A DNA stretch of 64,000 nucleotides from Lysobacteraceae bacterium PS02065 (GCA_029959555.1 JASCPI010000001.1:62001-126000); one strand, 5' to 3'; counted from the first letter of the stretch, positions 49,350-60,028 are shown. Notes: generated by a model from the sequence alone, not told the origin. Made by a program: numbers and translations.

Positions 49350-49796
49350 TCAGGTGACGGCGACGCGCAACGGGATCGCCGTGCCGCGCCGGGGTGGAGG
49401 CTTGACCATGTCGGCCAGGGTGACGCTCTCGAGCGCCGCCGTGATCGCATGGCTGATGCGTTGCCAGTTCACGCGCACGCCGCAATGCGGCTCGCGGCCG
49501 CACTGGCCACTGTGCACGCTGCACTCGGTCATGCCGATCGGGCCTTCGATGGCCGTCACGATCTCGGCGACCGTGATCGCCGACGGCAGACGCGCGAGGC
49601 GGTAACCGCCGTTGACGCCGCGGAACGAGGCCACGAGGCCGGCGTGCGCGAGCTGCTTGAGCAGCTTGCTGACCGTCGGAGCCTCCAGCTGCGCGCGCTC
49701 GGCGAGCTGCTGCGCGCTGAGCACGTCGTCGCCGGCCGCCGCGAGGCAGGTCATGACGACGGTGGCGTAGTCGGTGAGCTTGCTGACACGCAGCAT
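49350..49796 (-). CDS. Rrf2-family transcriptional regulator of the SUF operon (IscR/SufR-like)
   Basis: A 148-residue protein with an N-terminal winged helix ([47 protein letters not shown]). The cluster-binding cysteines [15 protein letters not shown] are spaced C-x6-C-x5-C, as in IscR-type sensors. It is the first gene of the operon ahead of sufB. It likely represses the suf genes when it holds an Fe-S cluster. A direct repeat, CAGTACC-N4-CAGTACC, lies 23-40 bp upstream of the start and is a candidate operator. Confidence 0.93.
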   Translation of the reverse strand: MLRVSKLTDYATVVMTCLAAAGDDVLSAQQLAERAQLEAPTVSKLLKQLAHAGLVASFRGVNGGYRLARLPSAITVAEIVTAIEGPIGMTECSVHSGQCGREPHCGVRVNWQRISHAITAALESVTLADMVKPPPRRGTAIPLRVAVT

Positions 49797-49818
49797 GCGG
49801 AAGTCCGGAACGGCAATC

Positions 49819-49836
49819 GGTACTGAAATGGTACTG
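49819..49836 (-). promoter_or_regulatory. Candidate Rrf2 operator: direct repeat before the suf regulator
   Basis: On the minus strand, CAGTACC ATTT CAGTACC: two 7-bp direct repeats 11 bp apart (one helical turn). They are in the divergent gap between the suf regulator and the LRR gene. An autoregulatory site is the simplest reading. Confidence 0.5.
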
Positions 49837-49962
49837 TTTTATGGACGTCCGGGCAAGGCGACGCATGCGGGCTGGCGCAGGCGACTTCGCGTGACACAGG
49901 CATTACGATGGCGACACACCCGCCGCGCGACCGCGCGCGCCGCGTCCACCAGGGAACCGTTC

Positions 49963-50844
49963 GTGACCGTGATTCACCCCCTCCACGCCGCCCGGCGCGC
50001 CCGCCCTCGCCTGTTCGGCAGCATCGCCGCACTGCTCGCCGCGCTCCTTCCCGGCACCGTCCTCGCCGCGATCCCCGCGATTCAGCGCACCGCCCTGCTC
50101 GACCTGCACGCCGCCACGCATGGCGCCGGATGGACCGACGCGACCGGATGGGGCGGTGCCGCAGGCACGGAATGCAGCTGGCACGGAGTGACCTGCAACG
50201 CGGCGCAGTCGTCGGTCGTGGCGCTCGACCTCGCCGGCAACGGCCTCGCCGGCACGCTGCCGGCGACCCTCGACAACCTCACCGGCCTGCGCCTGCTGTT
50301 CCTCGGCAACAACGCGATCGGCGGCTCGATACCGGCCTTGCCGCACCTCGTCGACCTGCAGGATCTCGCGCTCGGCAGCAACGCGCTCGAAGGCCCGATC
50401 CCGTCCCTCGACACGCTGGTCGAGCTGCGCGACGTGGACCTCGGCAACAACCTGCTGTCGGGACCGCTGCCGTCGATCGCGACGCTGACGCTGCTGCTGC
50501 GCCTGGACGTCAGCGACAACCGCCTTTCCGGCTCGCTGCCGTCGCTTGAAGGACATCCCGACCTGTCCGTGTTCAACGTGACCGACAACGCGTTCACGGG
50601 CACGATCCCGTCGCTCGACGGCCTGTCGTCGCTCGAGGCGTTCCTCGTCGCGCGCAACGCGCTCGAAGGACCGGCACCTGCGGTTCCGGTGCCGAGCGCG
50701 CTCGTCGCCGGCGCGAGCAGCCTGTGCCCGAACCTGCTCACACCTGCGACATCCGGCGCGTGGGACGCCGCGACGGGTTCCAGTCCATGGTTCCTCGCCT
50801 GTCCGAACGACATCCTGTTCCGCAACGGCTTCGAGACGCTCTGA
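49963..50844 (+). CDS. Secreted plant-type leucine-rich-repeat protein with C-terminal LFRNGFETL tag
   Basis: A 293-residue protein. The frame is open from 49774, but the GTG at 49963 has AGGGA about 7 nt upstream and leads a signal peptide (LFGSIAALLAALLPGTVLA). The mature N-terminus ALLDLHAATHGAGWTDATGW...CSWHGVTC copies the LRRNT_2 cap of plant receptor kinases. About seven LRRs follow (LRLLFLGNNAIGGSIP, LVELRDVDLGNNLLSGPLP). The end, CPNDILFRNGFETL, carries the tag found on three other exported proteins here. Probably a surface or secreted binding protein; partner unknown. Confidence 0.87.
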   Translation: MTVIHPLHAARRARPRLFGSIAALLAALLPGTVLAAIPAIQRTALLDLHAATHGAGWTDATGWGGAAGTECSWHGVTCNAAQSSVVALDLAGNGLAGTLPATLDNLTGLRLLFLGNNAIGGSIPALPHLVDLQDLALGSNALEGPIPSLDTLVELRDVDLGNNLLSGPLPSIATLTLLLRLDVSDNRLSGSLPSLEGHPDLSVFNVTDNAFTGTIPSLDGLSSLEAFLVARNALEGPAPAVPVPSALVAGASSLCPNLLTPATSGAWDAATGSSPWFLACPNDILFRNGFETL

Positions 50845-50885
50845 GCCCGGCCGGCAACCCTCCAGCCCACGTCGGGCCGCACGCC

Positions 50886-51914
50886 ATGACCCTCCACTCC
50901 CACGCCACGCGCGAGACCGAGCGCCTGCACTGGCTCGAACGGCACTTCGGCCACGCACACGCCGCGATCGCGCGCGCCTCCGAGGATGCGAGCTTCCGCA
51001 GCTACTGGCGCGTCGACGCGGGCGGCGCCACGCGCATCCTCATGGACGCGCCGCGCGACCGCGACGAGATCGTCACCTGGCTCGAGATCGGTGCGCGCCT
51101 GCACGCCGCAGGCGTACACGTGCCGGCAGTGGAGGCGAGCGACGTCGAGGCCGGCTTCGTGCTCATGGAGGATCTCGGCACGCGCATCTACCTGCCCGAA
51201 CTCGACGACGCGACGGTCGATGGACTCTACGGCGATGCGCTCGACGCACTCGCGACGATGCAGTCGCGCGTCGACACGGCAGGCATCGCGCCGTACGACC
51301 GCGTGCGCGTCGTCGACGAGCTCGAGCTCATGCCGACCTGGTTCCTGCAGCGTCACCTCGGCTACGTGCCCGAATGCGAGGAATGGGACGTCGTCGAAGG
51401 TGCGTTCGACCTGCTCGCCAACGCGTTCATGCAGGCACCGCGCGGTTTCGTGCACCGCGACTTCCACAGCCGCAACCTGCTCGTGACGACGGCGCGCAAT
51501 CCCGGCGTGATCGACTTCCAGGGCGCGCTGGTCGGGCCCGTCACCTACGATCTCGTCTCCCTCCTGCGCGACTGCTACATCGCCTGGCCGGAGGCGCGCA
51601 TCGAGGACTGGCGCGAGCAGCATCGCCTGCGCCTCGTCGAAGCCGGTGTGATCGGTGCGACCATCGACCCTGCAGCGTTCACGCGTGCATTCGATCTCGT
51701 CGGCCTGCAGCGCCACATCAAGGTGCTCGGCATCTTCTGCCGCCTCTGCTACCGCGACGGCAAGCCCGGCTACCTCGCCGACCTGCCGCTCGTGTGGCGC
51801 TACACGGTCGACGTCGCACGCCGGTATCCGGAGCTGCACGGATTCGTCGACCTGCTCGAGCGCGTGCGCGGCGAACGCGACCTCACCATGGCGCGCGAGG
51901 AGTCGACGCCGTGA
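50886..51914 (+). CDS. amgK: N-acetylmuramate/N-acetylglucosamine kinase AmgK
   Basis: A 342-residue aminoglycoside-phosphotransferase-fold kinase. The catalytic loop GFVHRDFHSRNLLV and metal site VIDFQGALVGPVTYDLVSLL are intact. EDASFRSYWRV marks the AmgK group. It phosphorylates MurNAc (and GlcNAc) at C1 in peptidoglycan recycling, feeding MurU, whose GTG overlaps its stop (GTGA). This pathway bypasses de novo UDP-MurNAc synthesis, a known cause of intrinsic fosfomycin tolerance. Confidence 0.92.
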   Translation: MTLHSHATRETERLHWLERHFGHAHAAIARASEDASFRSYWRVDAGGATRILMDAPRDRDEIVTWLEIGARLHAAGVHVPAVEASDVEAGFVLMEDLGTRIYLPELDDATVDGLYGDALDALATMQSRVDTAGIAPYDRVRVVDELELMPTWFLQRHLGYVPECEEWDVVEGAFDLLANAFMQAPRGFVHRDFHSRNLLVTTARNPGVIDFQGALVGPVTYDLVSLLRDCYIAWPEARIEDWREQHRLRLVEAGVIGATIDPAAFTRAFDLVGLQRHIKVLGIFCRLCYRDGKPGYLADLPLVWRYTVDVARRYPELHGFVDLLERVRGERDLTMAREESTP

Positions 51915-52639
51915 TCCGCCGCGCCCTCGTGCTCGCCGCGGGACGAGGCGAACGCCTGCGTCCGCTCACCGACACGACGCCGAAACCGCTGATCCGCGTC
52001 GGCGGCAAGCGACTCGTCGACTGGCATCTCGATCGCCTTGCCGCGGCGGGCATCGTCGACGTCGTCGTCAACACGGCGCATCTCGCCGCGCAGTTCGAAC
52101 CCGCCCTCGGCGACGGCCACGCGCGCGGCCTGCGCATCCGCTACAGCCACGAAGGCGACGAGCCGCTCGAAACCGGCGGCGGCATGCTGTACGCGCTCGC
52201 GCACTTCGAGGGCGAGCCTTTCCTCGTCGTCAATGCCGACGTGTGGACCGACGTCGACGTCGCGGCGCTGCCGGCACCGCGTGCGCTCGCCCATCTCGTC
52301 CTCGTCGACAATCCCGCGCACCACCCGCGCGGCGATTTCGTGCTGCGCGACGATCGCCGCATCGTCGAAGGCGACGCGGACGATGTACGCCTGACGTATT
52401 CGGGAATCGCCACCTACCACCCCGCCCTCTTCGCGCGCTGGCGCGAGGATCTCGCCGCGCAAGGCCATCCCTGGGACGGCCGTGAGCCGCCCCGGTTCGC
52501 ACTCGTGCACCTGCTGCGCGCGGCGATCGCGCGCGGCGAGGTCGACGGCGTGCACCACCGCGGCGCATGGACCGATGTCGGCACGCCGCAGAGGCTCGCG
52601 GAACTCGAAACACGGTTGCGCGCGCGTCACGCAGGCTGA
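51911..52639 (+). CDS. murU: N-acetylmuramate alpha-1-phosphate uridylyltransferase MurU
   Basis: A 242-residue nucleotidyltransferase. The N-terminal ALVLAAGRGERLRPLTDTTPKPLIRVGGK is the sugar-nucleotide transferase signature, FLVVNADVWTDVD carries the metal aspartate, and WTDVGTPQRLAEL ends the domain. It converts MurNAc-1-P and UTP to UDP-MurNAc. It starts from GTG at 51911 inside the amgK stop, and the two act in sequence. Confidence 0.93.
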   Translation: MIRRALVLAAGRGERLRPLTDTTPKPLIRVGGKRLVDWHLDRLAAAGIVDVVVNTAHLAAQFEPALGDGHARGLRIRYSHEGDEPLETGGGMLYALAHFEGEPFLVVNADVWTDVDVAALPAPRALAHLVLVDNPAHHPRGDFVLRDDRRIVEGDADDVRLTYSGIATYHPALFARWREDLAAQGHPWDGREPPRFALVHLLRAAIARGEVDGVHHRGAWTDVGTPQRLAELETRLRARHAG

Positions 52640-52667
52640 TCGGGACCGATGCCGCCGGCAACGCGGC

Positions 52668-53378
52668 TCAGCCGGCGTGTTGCCCTTGCGACGCATCCTG
52701 CGCGAGCAGTGCACGCACGAATGGCAGCGTGACGCGACGGCGGGCGGCGAGCGCCTCGCGGTCGATGCGGTCGAGCAGCTGCAGCAAGGATCCGAGGTCG
52801 CGCGAATGGCGCGTGAAAAGCCAGTCGACGACGCCGTCGTCGAGCTCGATGCCGCGCGACGCGGCGCGCTCGCGAACGAGCGCCTTGCGCGCCTCCTCGT
52901 CGAGCGCGCGCAGGGTCACCTGCGTACACGCACCTAGCCGCGACACGAGATCGGGCAGGCCGATGCCGAGCTGGGCGGGCGGCGCCGACGCGGCGAACAC
53001 CAACGTCGCGCCCTCGGCGATGCAACGGTTGTAGAGGTCGAACAAGGCGTGTTCGGCATCACGCCGGCCGGCGATCGCGTCGACATCGTCGAGTGCGAGC
53101 ACGTCGCTGCCGCCGAGCGCGCGGATGCGCTCGGATGCGGCGCCCGCGAGCGTGGCGTACTGCGCGCGACGCCCTGCTGCCGAGACCGCCGCGCATGCGG
53201 CGATCAACAGGTGGGTACGCCCGCTGCCCGCCGGGCCGCTGACCAGTACGCGCGAGGCGACCTCCGTCGCCGTCGCGGCACGCAGCACCGCGACGACATC
53301 GTCGCCGGGTGACGCCACGAAGGTCTCGAAACGCTGGTGCGCAGGCCAGCGCAGGGCCAGCGGAAGCTGTGCGCTCAT
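52668..53378 (-). CDS. hda: DnaA regulatory inactivator Hda
   Basis: A 236-residue AAA+ protein. The N-terminal QLPLAL (residues 4-9) is the beta-clamp-binding motif that defines Hda. Walker A is SGPAGSGRTH, in which the usual Lys is Arg (GSGRT, common in Hda), and Walker B-like LALDDVDAI follows. With the loaded clamp it stimulates DnaA-ATP hydrolysis to prevent re-initiation. The ATG overlaps the stop of the AI-2E permease gene (ATGA). Confidence 0.95.
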   Translation of the reverse strand: MSAQLPLALRWPAHQRFETFVASPGDDVVAVLRAATATEVASRVLVSGPAGSGRTHLLIAACAAVSAAGRRAQYATLAGAASERIRALGGSDVLALDDVDAIAGRRDAEHALFDLYNRCIAEGATLVFAASAPPAQLGIGLPDLVSRLGACTQVTLRALDEEARKALVRERAASRGIELDDGVVDWLFTRHSRDLGSLLQLLDRIDREALAARRRVTLPFVRALLAQDASQGQHAG

Positions 53379-54562
53379 GCGCCGTCGGTGGGATCGATGA
53401 TGCGCCGCGCGCTGCCCGGGCGTGCCTCGACGATCACGCGCTCGCCCGGCTCGGCGACGACGCGGGCCGCACCGGCATCCACGACGATCTGCGGCCCGTC
53501 GGTGTCCTGGTACATCTCGCTCTGCGTGTAGCGCTCGTAGGCGTAGCGCAGCAGCACCATCACGACCGCCGCGATCGGCAGCGCGAGCAGCACGCCGACG
53601 AAGCCGAACAACTGGCCGCCGGCGAGGATCGCGAACATGACCGCGACCGGGTGCATGCCGATCTTGTCGCCGACGAGCTTGGGCACGAGCACGTAGCCTT
53701 CCAGCGTCTGGCCGACGCCGAACACGATCAGCACCAGCATGACGTGGAACCAGTCCTGGTACTGCACGAGCGCGGCGATGATGCCCATGCCGACGCCGAC
53801 GATCGCGCCGAGGTAGGGCACGAAGCTGATCAGGCCGGCGATCATGCCGATCAAGGGGCCGACATTGAGGCCGACCGCCCACAGGCCGAGGCCGTAGATC
53901 ACGCCGAGCACGATCATGACGCTGAGCTGGCCGCGCAGGAAACCACCGAGGGTGTCGTCGGACTCGCGCGCCAGGCGCACGACGGTCGGCTCGATCGAGC
54001 GCGGGATCAGCGCGTGCACGCGATCCACCACGATGTTCCAGTCGCGCAGGAGATAGAACGCCGCGACCGGCACGATCACGAGGTTGATGATCCAGCCGAT
54101 GATCGCGAAGCCCGACTTCGACACGTTCGCCACGACCGTCGTGGCGAAACCGCCGGCTTCCTTCCAGTGCGCCTGCAGCATCGGCACGATGTTGGTGGTG
54201 TCGAACGTGCCGAGGCTGATGCCGAAGCGCTGCTCGATCCACGGCGCCGCCTTGGTCTGCGCCCATTCGGTCCAGCGCGGCAGCTGCTCGAGGAAGTTCG
54301 CGACCTGGCGCTCCATGAACGGGATCAGCACGAGCACGATGCCGACCAGCGCGAGCGTGAGCACGAGGAACAGCAGGCTCACGCTGAGCGCACGACCGAC
54401 GCCGCGGCGCTCGAGCCGCTGCACGAGCGGATTGAACAGGTAGGCGAACAGCGCCGCGGCCACGAACGGCACCAGCACCGGGCCGAGCAGGTACAGCACC
54501 CAGCCGATCAAGGCGACGGTGATGATCCATTTCAGGCGCAGGTCGAGCGCGACCGTACTCAT
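53375..54562 (-). CDS. AI-2E family transporter (PerM-like)
   Basis: A 395-residue membrane protein with about 8 helices. Family motifs: LVPFVAAALFAYLFNPLVQRLERRGVGR near the start, GWIINLVIVPVAAFYLLRD, and FVPYLGAIVGVGMGIIAALVQY. The C-terminal cytosolic tail (QTDGPQIVVDAGAARV-like) is acidic and basic mixed. Members export small molecules or act as Na+/H+ antiporters; the substrate is unknown. It is upstream of hda, as in many gammaproteobacteria. Confidence 0.92.
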   Translation of the reverse strand: MSTVALDLRLKWIITVALIGWVLYLLGPVLVPFVAAALFAYLFNPLVQRLERRGVGRALSVSLLFLVLTLALVGIVLVLIPFMERQVANFLEQLPRWTEWAQTKAAPWIEQRFGISLGTFDTTNIVPMLQAHWKEAGGFATTVVANVSKSGFAIIGWIINLVIVPVAAFYLLRDWNIVVDRVHALIPRSIEPTVVRLARESDDTLGGFLRGQLSVMIVLGVIYGLGLWAVGLNVGPLIGMIAGLISFVPYLGAIVGVGMGIIAALVQYQDWFHVMLVLIVFGVGQTLEGYVLVPKLVGDKIGMHPVAVMFAILAGGQLFGFVGVLLALPIAAVVMVLLRYAYERYTQSEMYQDTDGPQIVVDAGAARVVAEPGERVIVEARPGSARRIIDPTDGA

Positions 54563-54574
54563 GCGGGGCGGTCC

Positions 54575-55126
54575 TCAGGGATGGCGGCGGGAAAGGTCGC
54601 GGCGCGCGCGCAGCGACCAAGCGACGACGTAGTGTAGCCCGCTCGCGATCGTCAGGACGGCCGCCGGCCAGACGAGCGCTCCGACCGGAAGCGGAGCGAG
54701 GCCCGACAACCGCAACAGCTCGGCGAGCACGCAGGCGATCTGCACGAACGTGGTGACCTTCGAAAGCAGGCTGGGCTGCGCGTCGAAGGGCCCGACGAGG
54801 TTGTGGTAGGCGACGGCGCCGCCCACGATGACGACGTCACGTGCGATGACGAGCACGAACAACCAGAACGGCAGCTCGTCGATCAGCGCGAGGCCGAGGA
54901 AGCCTGCGAGCAGCAGCAGCTTGTCGGCGAGCGGATCGAGCATGCCACCGAGGCGCGACTGCCAGCCGAAGTGGCGGGCCAACCAGCCGTCGATCGCATC
55001 ACTCGCGCCGGCGATCGCGGCGAGCACGAGGGCGGCCGCGTAGTCGCGACCCGTGACCAGCCAGAACACGGGCAGCACCATGAGCAGGCGCAGTCCCGAA
55101 ATCAGGTTGGGCAGGTGTCTCCACAT
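54575..55126 (-). CDS. CDP-alcohol phosphatidyltransferase family enzyme
   Basis: A 183-residue membrane enzyme. The catalytic signature D-x2-DG-x2-AR-x8-G-x3-D-x3-D is present in [12 protein letters not shown]...[31 protein letters not shown] at the N-terminus is typical of phosphatidylglycerophosphate synthase-like members. It probably joins CDP-diacylglycerol to glycerol-3-phosphate or a similar alcohol at the inner membrane. It starts 1 bp after the DUF2066 stop. It could be a second PgsA-like enzyme; the acceptor is not certain. Confidence 0.9.
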   Translation of the reverse strand: MWRHLPNLISGLRLLMVLPVFWLVTGRDYAAALVLAAIAGASDAIDGWLARHFGWQSRLGGMLDPLADKLLLLAGFLGLALIDELPFWLFVLVIARDVVIVGGAVAYHNLVGPFDAQPSLLSKVTTFVQIACVLAELLRLSGLAPLPVGALVWPAAVLTIASGLHYVVAWSLRARRDLSRRHP

Positions 55127-55127
55127 C

Positions 55128-55796
55128 TCACGGCGACAGCATCAGGGTCGCGTCGATGCCGTCGACCGGCGGGCTCGCGCTGGCCACGCGCAGCACGCCC
55201 TCGCCGGGAACCAGCTCGAGGAAGGCGTGCAGGCCCGCGCTCGTGCGCACCTGCACGAGCAGGCCGTCGCCGCGGGCTTCCTGCGGCTGCACGCCACGCA
55301 GCAGGGCATGTCGCGACAGGTAGCCGACCACGCGCGCGTAGTCGCCGGCCGAACGGATGCCGCTGATCCACAGGCGGCTCTCGCCGGGCGTCGCATCGAT
55401 CGCCGCCGTCGGGCCGGCACCGAGCACGCCCAGGCGCGCCATCATCGCGTCGACGGCGCCGCTGTCGAACTCGGCGACGAGCGTGAGTGCCGCGCGCGGC
55501 GGCGCGCCGGGATCGTTCACGACGTCGCGACGGTACTGGTACTGCAGCACGTCGCGCGAGGCGGTCGCGACGGCCTGGGCGACATCGGAACGCGCGAGCA
55601 GGCCCGGATCGCCGCTCAGGCGCGTGACCACGCCGGCGAGCGCGGTCTTGAGGGCTTCGGCACGCTCGCCCTCGGACTGGCTCGTCACGGGCGCCTCGCC
55701 GGTGTACGTGGCCGGCGCCGAGTGCGCGGTCGACGCGAAAGCGCTCGACAGCACGAGCAGCAAGGCCGGCAGGCGCGATGGCAGGATGGCGCGCAT
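55128..55796 (-). CDS. DUF2066 periplasmic protein
   Basis: A 222-residue protein with a signal peptide ([18 protein letters not shown]). The body matches DUF2066 ([59 protein letters not shown]). It has no catalytic motif; the family is found upstream of perM/hda and divergent from purM across many gammaproteobacteria. The function is unknown. The ATG at 55796 has no strong ribosome site. Confidence 0.88.
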   Translation of the reverse strand: MRAILPSRLPALLLVLSSAFASTAHSAPATYTGEAPVTSQSEGERAEALKTALAGVVTRLSGDPGLLARSDVAQAVATASRDVLQYQYRRDVVNDPGAPPRAALTLVAEFDSGAVDAMMARLGVLGAGPTAAIDATPGESRLWISGIRSAGDYARVVGYLSRHALLRGVQPQEARGDGLLVQVRTSAGLHAFLELVPGEGVLRVASASPPVDGIDATLMLSP

Positions 55797-55864
55797 GACG
55801 TGGAATCCGGGCGACGGAAGGCGGGCCAGTCTGCCCGAACGCCCGCTTCCGCGTCCATCCGGGC

Positions 55865-55873
55865 TGGTATGAT
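55865..55873 (+). promoter_or_regulatory. Extended -10 promoter of purM
   Basis: TGGTATGAT is an extended -10 element (TG-N-TATGAT, 5 of 6). The start codon lies 28 nt beyond it. There is no good -35, as extended -10 promoters allow. No PurR operator was recognised. Confidence 0.5.
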
Positions 55874-55901
55874 GCGCGGCCCCGCGCACCGGCTTTCTGG
55901 C

Positions 55902-56939
55902 ATGTCGAACGAGAACGAAGCCCTCACCTACCGCGACGCAGGCGTCGACATCGATGCCGGCAACGCGGTCGTCGAACGCATCAAGCCGCTGGTCGCGCGC
56001 ACGTTCCGCAAGGAAGTCATGGCCGGTCTCGGCGGCTTCGGCGCGCTGTTCGAACTCGGTGGCCGTTACCGCGATCCGGTGCTCGTGTCGGGCACCGACG
56101 GCGTCGGCACCAAGCTCAAGCTCGCACAGATCCTGAATCGCCACGACACCATCGGCATCGACCTCGTCGGCATGTGTGTCAACGACGTGCTCGTGCAAGG
56201 CGCCGAGCCGCTGTTCTTCCTCGATTACTTCGCCACCGGCAAGCTCGACGTCGACACCACCGTCGCGGTCGTCGGCGGCATCGCCAAGGGTTGCGAACTG
56301 GCCGGTTGTGCGTTGATCGGCGGCGAAACCGCCGAGATGCCGAGCATGTACCCGCCGGGCGAGTACGACCTCGCCGGTTTCTGCGTCGGCGCGGTCGAGA
56401 AGCTCGCGCTGATCGACGGCAGCCGCATCCAGGCCGGCGACGCGATCATCGGCATCGCGTCGTCGGGCGCTCATTCGAACGGCTACTCGCTGATCCGCCG
56501 CATCGTCGAGCGCGCCGGCAGTCCGTTCGACCTCGACCTCGGCGGCACCACGCTCGCCGACGCGCTCATGGCCCCGACCACCATCTACGTCAAGCCGGTG
56601 CTGCGCCTCATGCAGCAGCTCAGCGTGCACGGCATGTCGCACATCACCGGCGGCGGCCTGCGCGAGAACATCATCCGCGTCGTGCCCGATGCGCTCGGTA
56701 TCGAGCTCGACAGCTCGGCGTGGAAGCTGCCGCCCGTGTTCGACTGGCTGCAGCGCGAAGGCAACGTCGCGCGCGAGGAGATGTGGCGCACGTTCAACTG
56801 CGGCATCGGCTACGCGCTGATCGTCGCGCGCGACCAGGTCGGCACCACGCTCGACGCGCTCGAGACGCTCGACCTGCAGGCCTGGACGATCGGCGAAGTC
56901 GTGCCCGCGCGCGGCGACGAGCGCGTGCACATCCGCTGA
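55902..56939 (+). CDS. purM: Phosphoribosylformylglycinamidine cyclo-ligase (AIR synthetase)
   Basis: A 345-residue protein, full length. It closes the imidazole ring in purine synthesis (FGAM + ATP to AIR). Conserved segments: [62 protein letters not shown] and [14 protein letters not shown]. The ATG at 55902 ([16 protein letters not shown]) fits the family. It is followed 11 bp later by purN. Confidence 0.98.
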   Translation: MSNENEALTYRDAGVDIDAGNAVVERIKPLVARTFRKEVMAGLGGFGALFELGGRYRDPVLVSGTDGVGTKLKLAQILNRHDTIGIDLVGMCVNDVLVQGAEPLFFLDYFATGKLDVDTTVAVVGGIAKGCELAGCALIGGETAEMPSMYPPGEYDLAGFCVGAVEKLALIDGSRIQAGDAIIGIASSGAHSNGYSLIRRIVERAGSPFDLDLGGTTLADALMAPTTIYVKPVLRLMQQLSVHGMSHITGGGLRENIIRVVPDALGIELDSSAWKLPPVFDWLQREGNVAREEMWRTFNCGIGYALIVARDQVGTTLDALETLDLQAWTIGEVVPARGDERVHIR

Positions 56940-56950
56940 GCGGCACGACG

Positions 56951-57613
56951 GTGCGCGTCGTCGTCCTCGCCTCGGGGCGCGGCAGCAACCTCGCCGCGCT
57001 CGTGGCGGCCCGCGATGCGGGCGACCTCGACATCGAACTCGCCGGCGTGCTGTCGGACCGCCCGGCCGCGCCGGCACTCGAGCTCGCACGCTCGGCCGGC
57101 ATACCCGCGGTCGCGCTCGATGCCCGTGCGCAGCGCGATCGCGCCGCCTACGACCGCGAACTGTTCGCGCGCGTGGCCGGCCTGCAGCCCGATCTCGTCG
57201 TGCTCGCGGGGTTCATGCGCATCCTCGATGCCGACGCGCTCTCGCCATGGATCGGGCGCATGCTCAACATCCATCCGTCGCTGCTGCCGCGCCACCCGGG
57301 CCTGCACACGCACCAGCGCGCGCTCGATGCCGGTGACCGCGAGCACGGCGCGAGCGTGCACGTGGTCACGGGCGAACTCGACGGCGGCCCCGTGATCGCG
57401 CAGGTCACGCTGCCGATCCTCGCCACGGACACGGCCGAGACGCTCGCGCGCCGCCTGCTGCCGCTCGAGCACCGACTGCTCGTCGCCTGTGTCGGGCTGG
57501 CCGCCGAAGGCCGGCTGGGCTGGGATGGCAGCGTGCCCCTGGTCGATGGCGAGCGACTCGATTCACCCCTGCAGTGGAGCCCGTCGGGCTGGTCGGCGCG
57601 CGGACACACCTGA
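56951..57613 (+). CDS. purN: Phosphoribosylglycinamide formyltransferase (GART)
   Basis: A 220-residue protein from a GTG start at 56951. It uses 10-formyl-THF to formylate GAR. The phosphate loop VLASGRGSNLAAL and the active-site LNIHPSLLPRHPGLHTH (catalytic Asn and His) are present, with ASVHVVTGELDGGPVIAQ holding the key Asp. It forms one operon with purM. Confidence 0.97.
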   Translation: MRVVVLASGRGSNLAALVAARDAGDLDIELAGVLSDRPAAPALELARSAGIPAVALDARAQRDRAAYDRELFARVAGLQPDLVVLAGFMRILDADALSPWIGRMLNIHPSLLPRHPGLHTHQRALDAGDREHGASVHVVTGELDGGPVIAQVTLPILATDTAETLARRLLPLEHRLLVACVGLAAEGRLGWDGSVPLVDGERLDSPLQWSPSGWSARGHT

Positions 57614-57681
57614 ACGCGCATCAGGGCCGGCGTTCATGCGCGCGCCCGCACACTCGCGCGCCTGGAACCCCGGAGAACCGC

Positions 57682-58380
57682 TTGAACCGTCTCGTCCTTG
57701 CCGCATTCGCCTTCGTTCTTCCCGCGATGCCTGCCCTCGCTGCGTCCCCGCTGAGCCCCTTCACCGCGGACTACGTGGTGCTGCGCAACGGCAAGCCGCT
57801 CGGCCGCACCACCATCGAACTGCGCGAGAACGCCGACGCCACGTGGACGCTCAAGACGACGACCCGCGGCACCGAGGGGCTCGCCAAGATGGCCGGCCTC
57901 GACGTCGTCGAGGAATCGACCGTGCGCTGGCAGGACGACAAGCCCGAATCCGTGCGCTACGACTTCCGCCAGGATGCCGCGTTCAAGTCGCGCAAGCGCC
58001 ATGCCGAGTTCGACTGGAAGGCGAATCAGGTCAGCATGCAGGACGGCGACGACGACGCGACCTATGCGCTCGTGCCCGGCACGATCGATCGCCACGCCGT
58101 CATGCTCGCGCTGGCCAGCGATCTCGCGCGCGGGCGCTCCTCGCACGACTACAAGGTGGCGATGAAGGACGGCATCGAGGACATGCGGTACGCCTCGTGC
58201 GGTGAGGCACAGCTCGACGTTCCGGCCGGCCGCTACGCGACCGCGTGCCTGGAGCGCAAGCGCGCCAAGCGCACCTCGACGAGCTGGTTCTCGGCGAAGA
58301 CCGGCTGGGTGCCGGTGCAGATCGAGCAGGTCGAGAACAAGGGCGACACCATCACGCTGCGCCTGGCGTCGCTCAAGTAG
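57682..58380 (+). CDS. DUF3108 periplasmic protein (TTG start)
   Basis: A 232-residue protein with a signal peptide (LNRLVLAAFAFVLPAMPALA). It matches DUF3108: FTADYVVLRNGKPLGRTTIELRE and TSWFSAKTGWVPVQIEQVENKGDTITLRL. No ATG fits the signal peptide; a TTG at 57682 with GGAG 6-7 nt upstream does, so a TTG start is proposed. It is placed after purN, as in related genomes. Function unknown; the family is predicted to be a periplasmic beta-barrel-like lipid-binding fold. Confidence 0.85.
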   Translation: MNRLVLAAFAFVLPAMPALAASPLSPFTADYVVLRNGKPLGRTTIELRENADATWTLKTTTRGTEGLAKMAGLDVVEESTVRWQDDKPESVRYDFRQDAAFKSRKRHAEFDWKANQVSMQDGDDDATYALVPGTIDRHAVMLALASDLARGRSSHDYKVAMKDGIEDMRYASCGEAQLDVPAGRYATACLERKRAKRTSTSWFSAKTGWVPVQIEQVENKGDTITLRLASLK

Positions 58381-58394
58381 TCCCACAAGGTGAG

Positions 58395-58424
58395 GTCACC
58401 GCCCCGTCGTGCGGGGCCGGTGAC
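58395..58424. terminator. Hairpin between convergent DUF3108 gene and murA
   Basis: The stem GTCACCG-CCCCG/CGGGG-CGGTGAC has a 5-nt loop and a single bulge. It lies between the two converging stops. It has no T run, so it is a possible bidirectional terminator only. Confidence 0.5.
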
Positions 58425-58438
58425 GCGCATGGAGGGAC

Positions 58439-59788
<1,350 letters not shown>

Positions 59789-60028
59789 TCAGCCCGCGCG
59801 CGCGGCCTCTTCGGGCGTCAGCGTGCGCAGCGACAGCGCGTGGATCGCGCCGCCCATGAGCTCGCCGAGCGTCGCGTACACCATGCGGTGCCGCGCCAGC
59901 GGCAGCTTGCCGGCGAACGCCGCGCTGACCACGCGAGCCTCGAAATGCACGCCGTCGGCGCCTTCGACGAGCACTTCCGCGCCGGGAAGGCCTTGCTCGA
60001 TGAGAGTCTGGATCGTTCGGGTGTCCAC
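59789..60028 (-). CDS. ibaG: BolA-family protein IbaG (YrbA)
   Basis: A 79-residue BolA fold from a GTG start. The VEGADGVHFEARVVSAAFAGK and ARHRMVYATLGELMGGAIHALSLRTLTPEE segments fit the family helix-turn-helix-like core, including the cluster-ligand His of RHRMVY. IbaG proteins pair with monothiol glutaredoxins in Fe-S trafficking and acid response. Placement next to murA is conserved in gammaproteobacteria. Confidence 0.93.
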   Translation of the reverse strand: MDTRTIQTLIEQGLPGAEVLVEGADGVHFEARVVSAAFAGKLPLARHRMVYATLGELMGGAIHALSLRTLTPEEAARAG

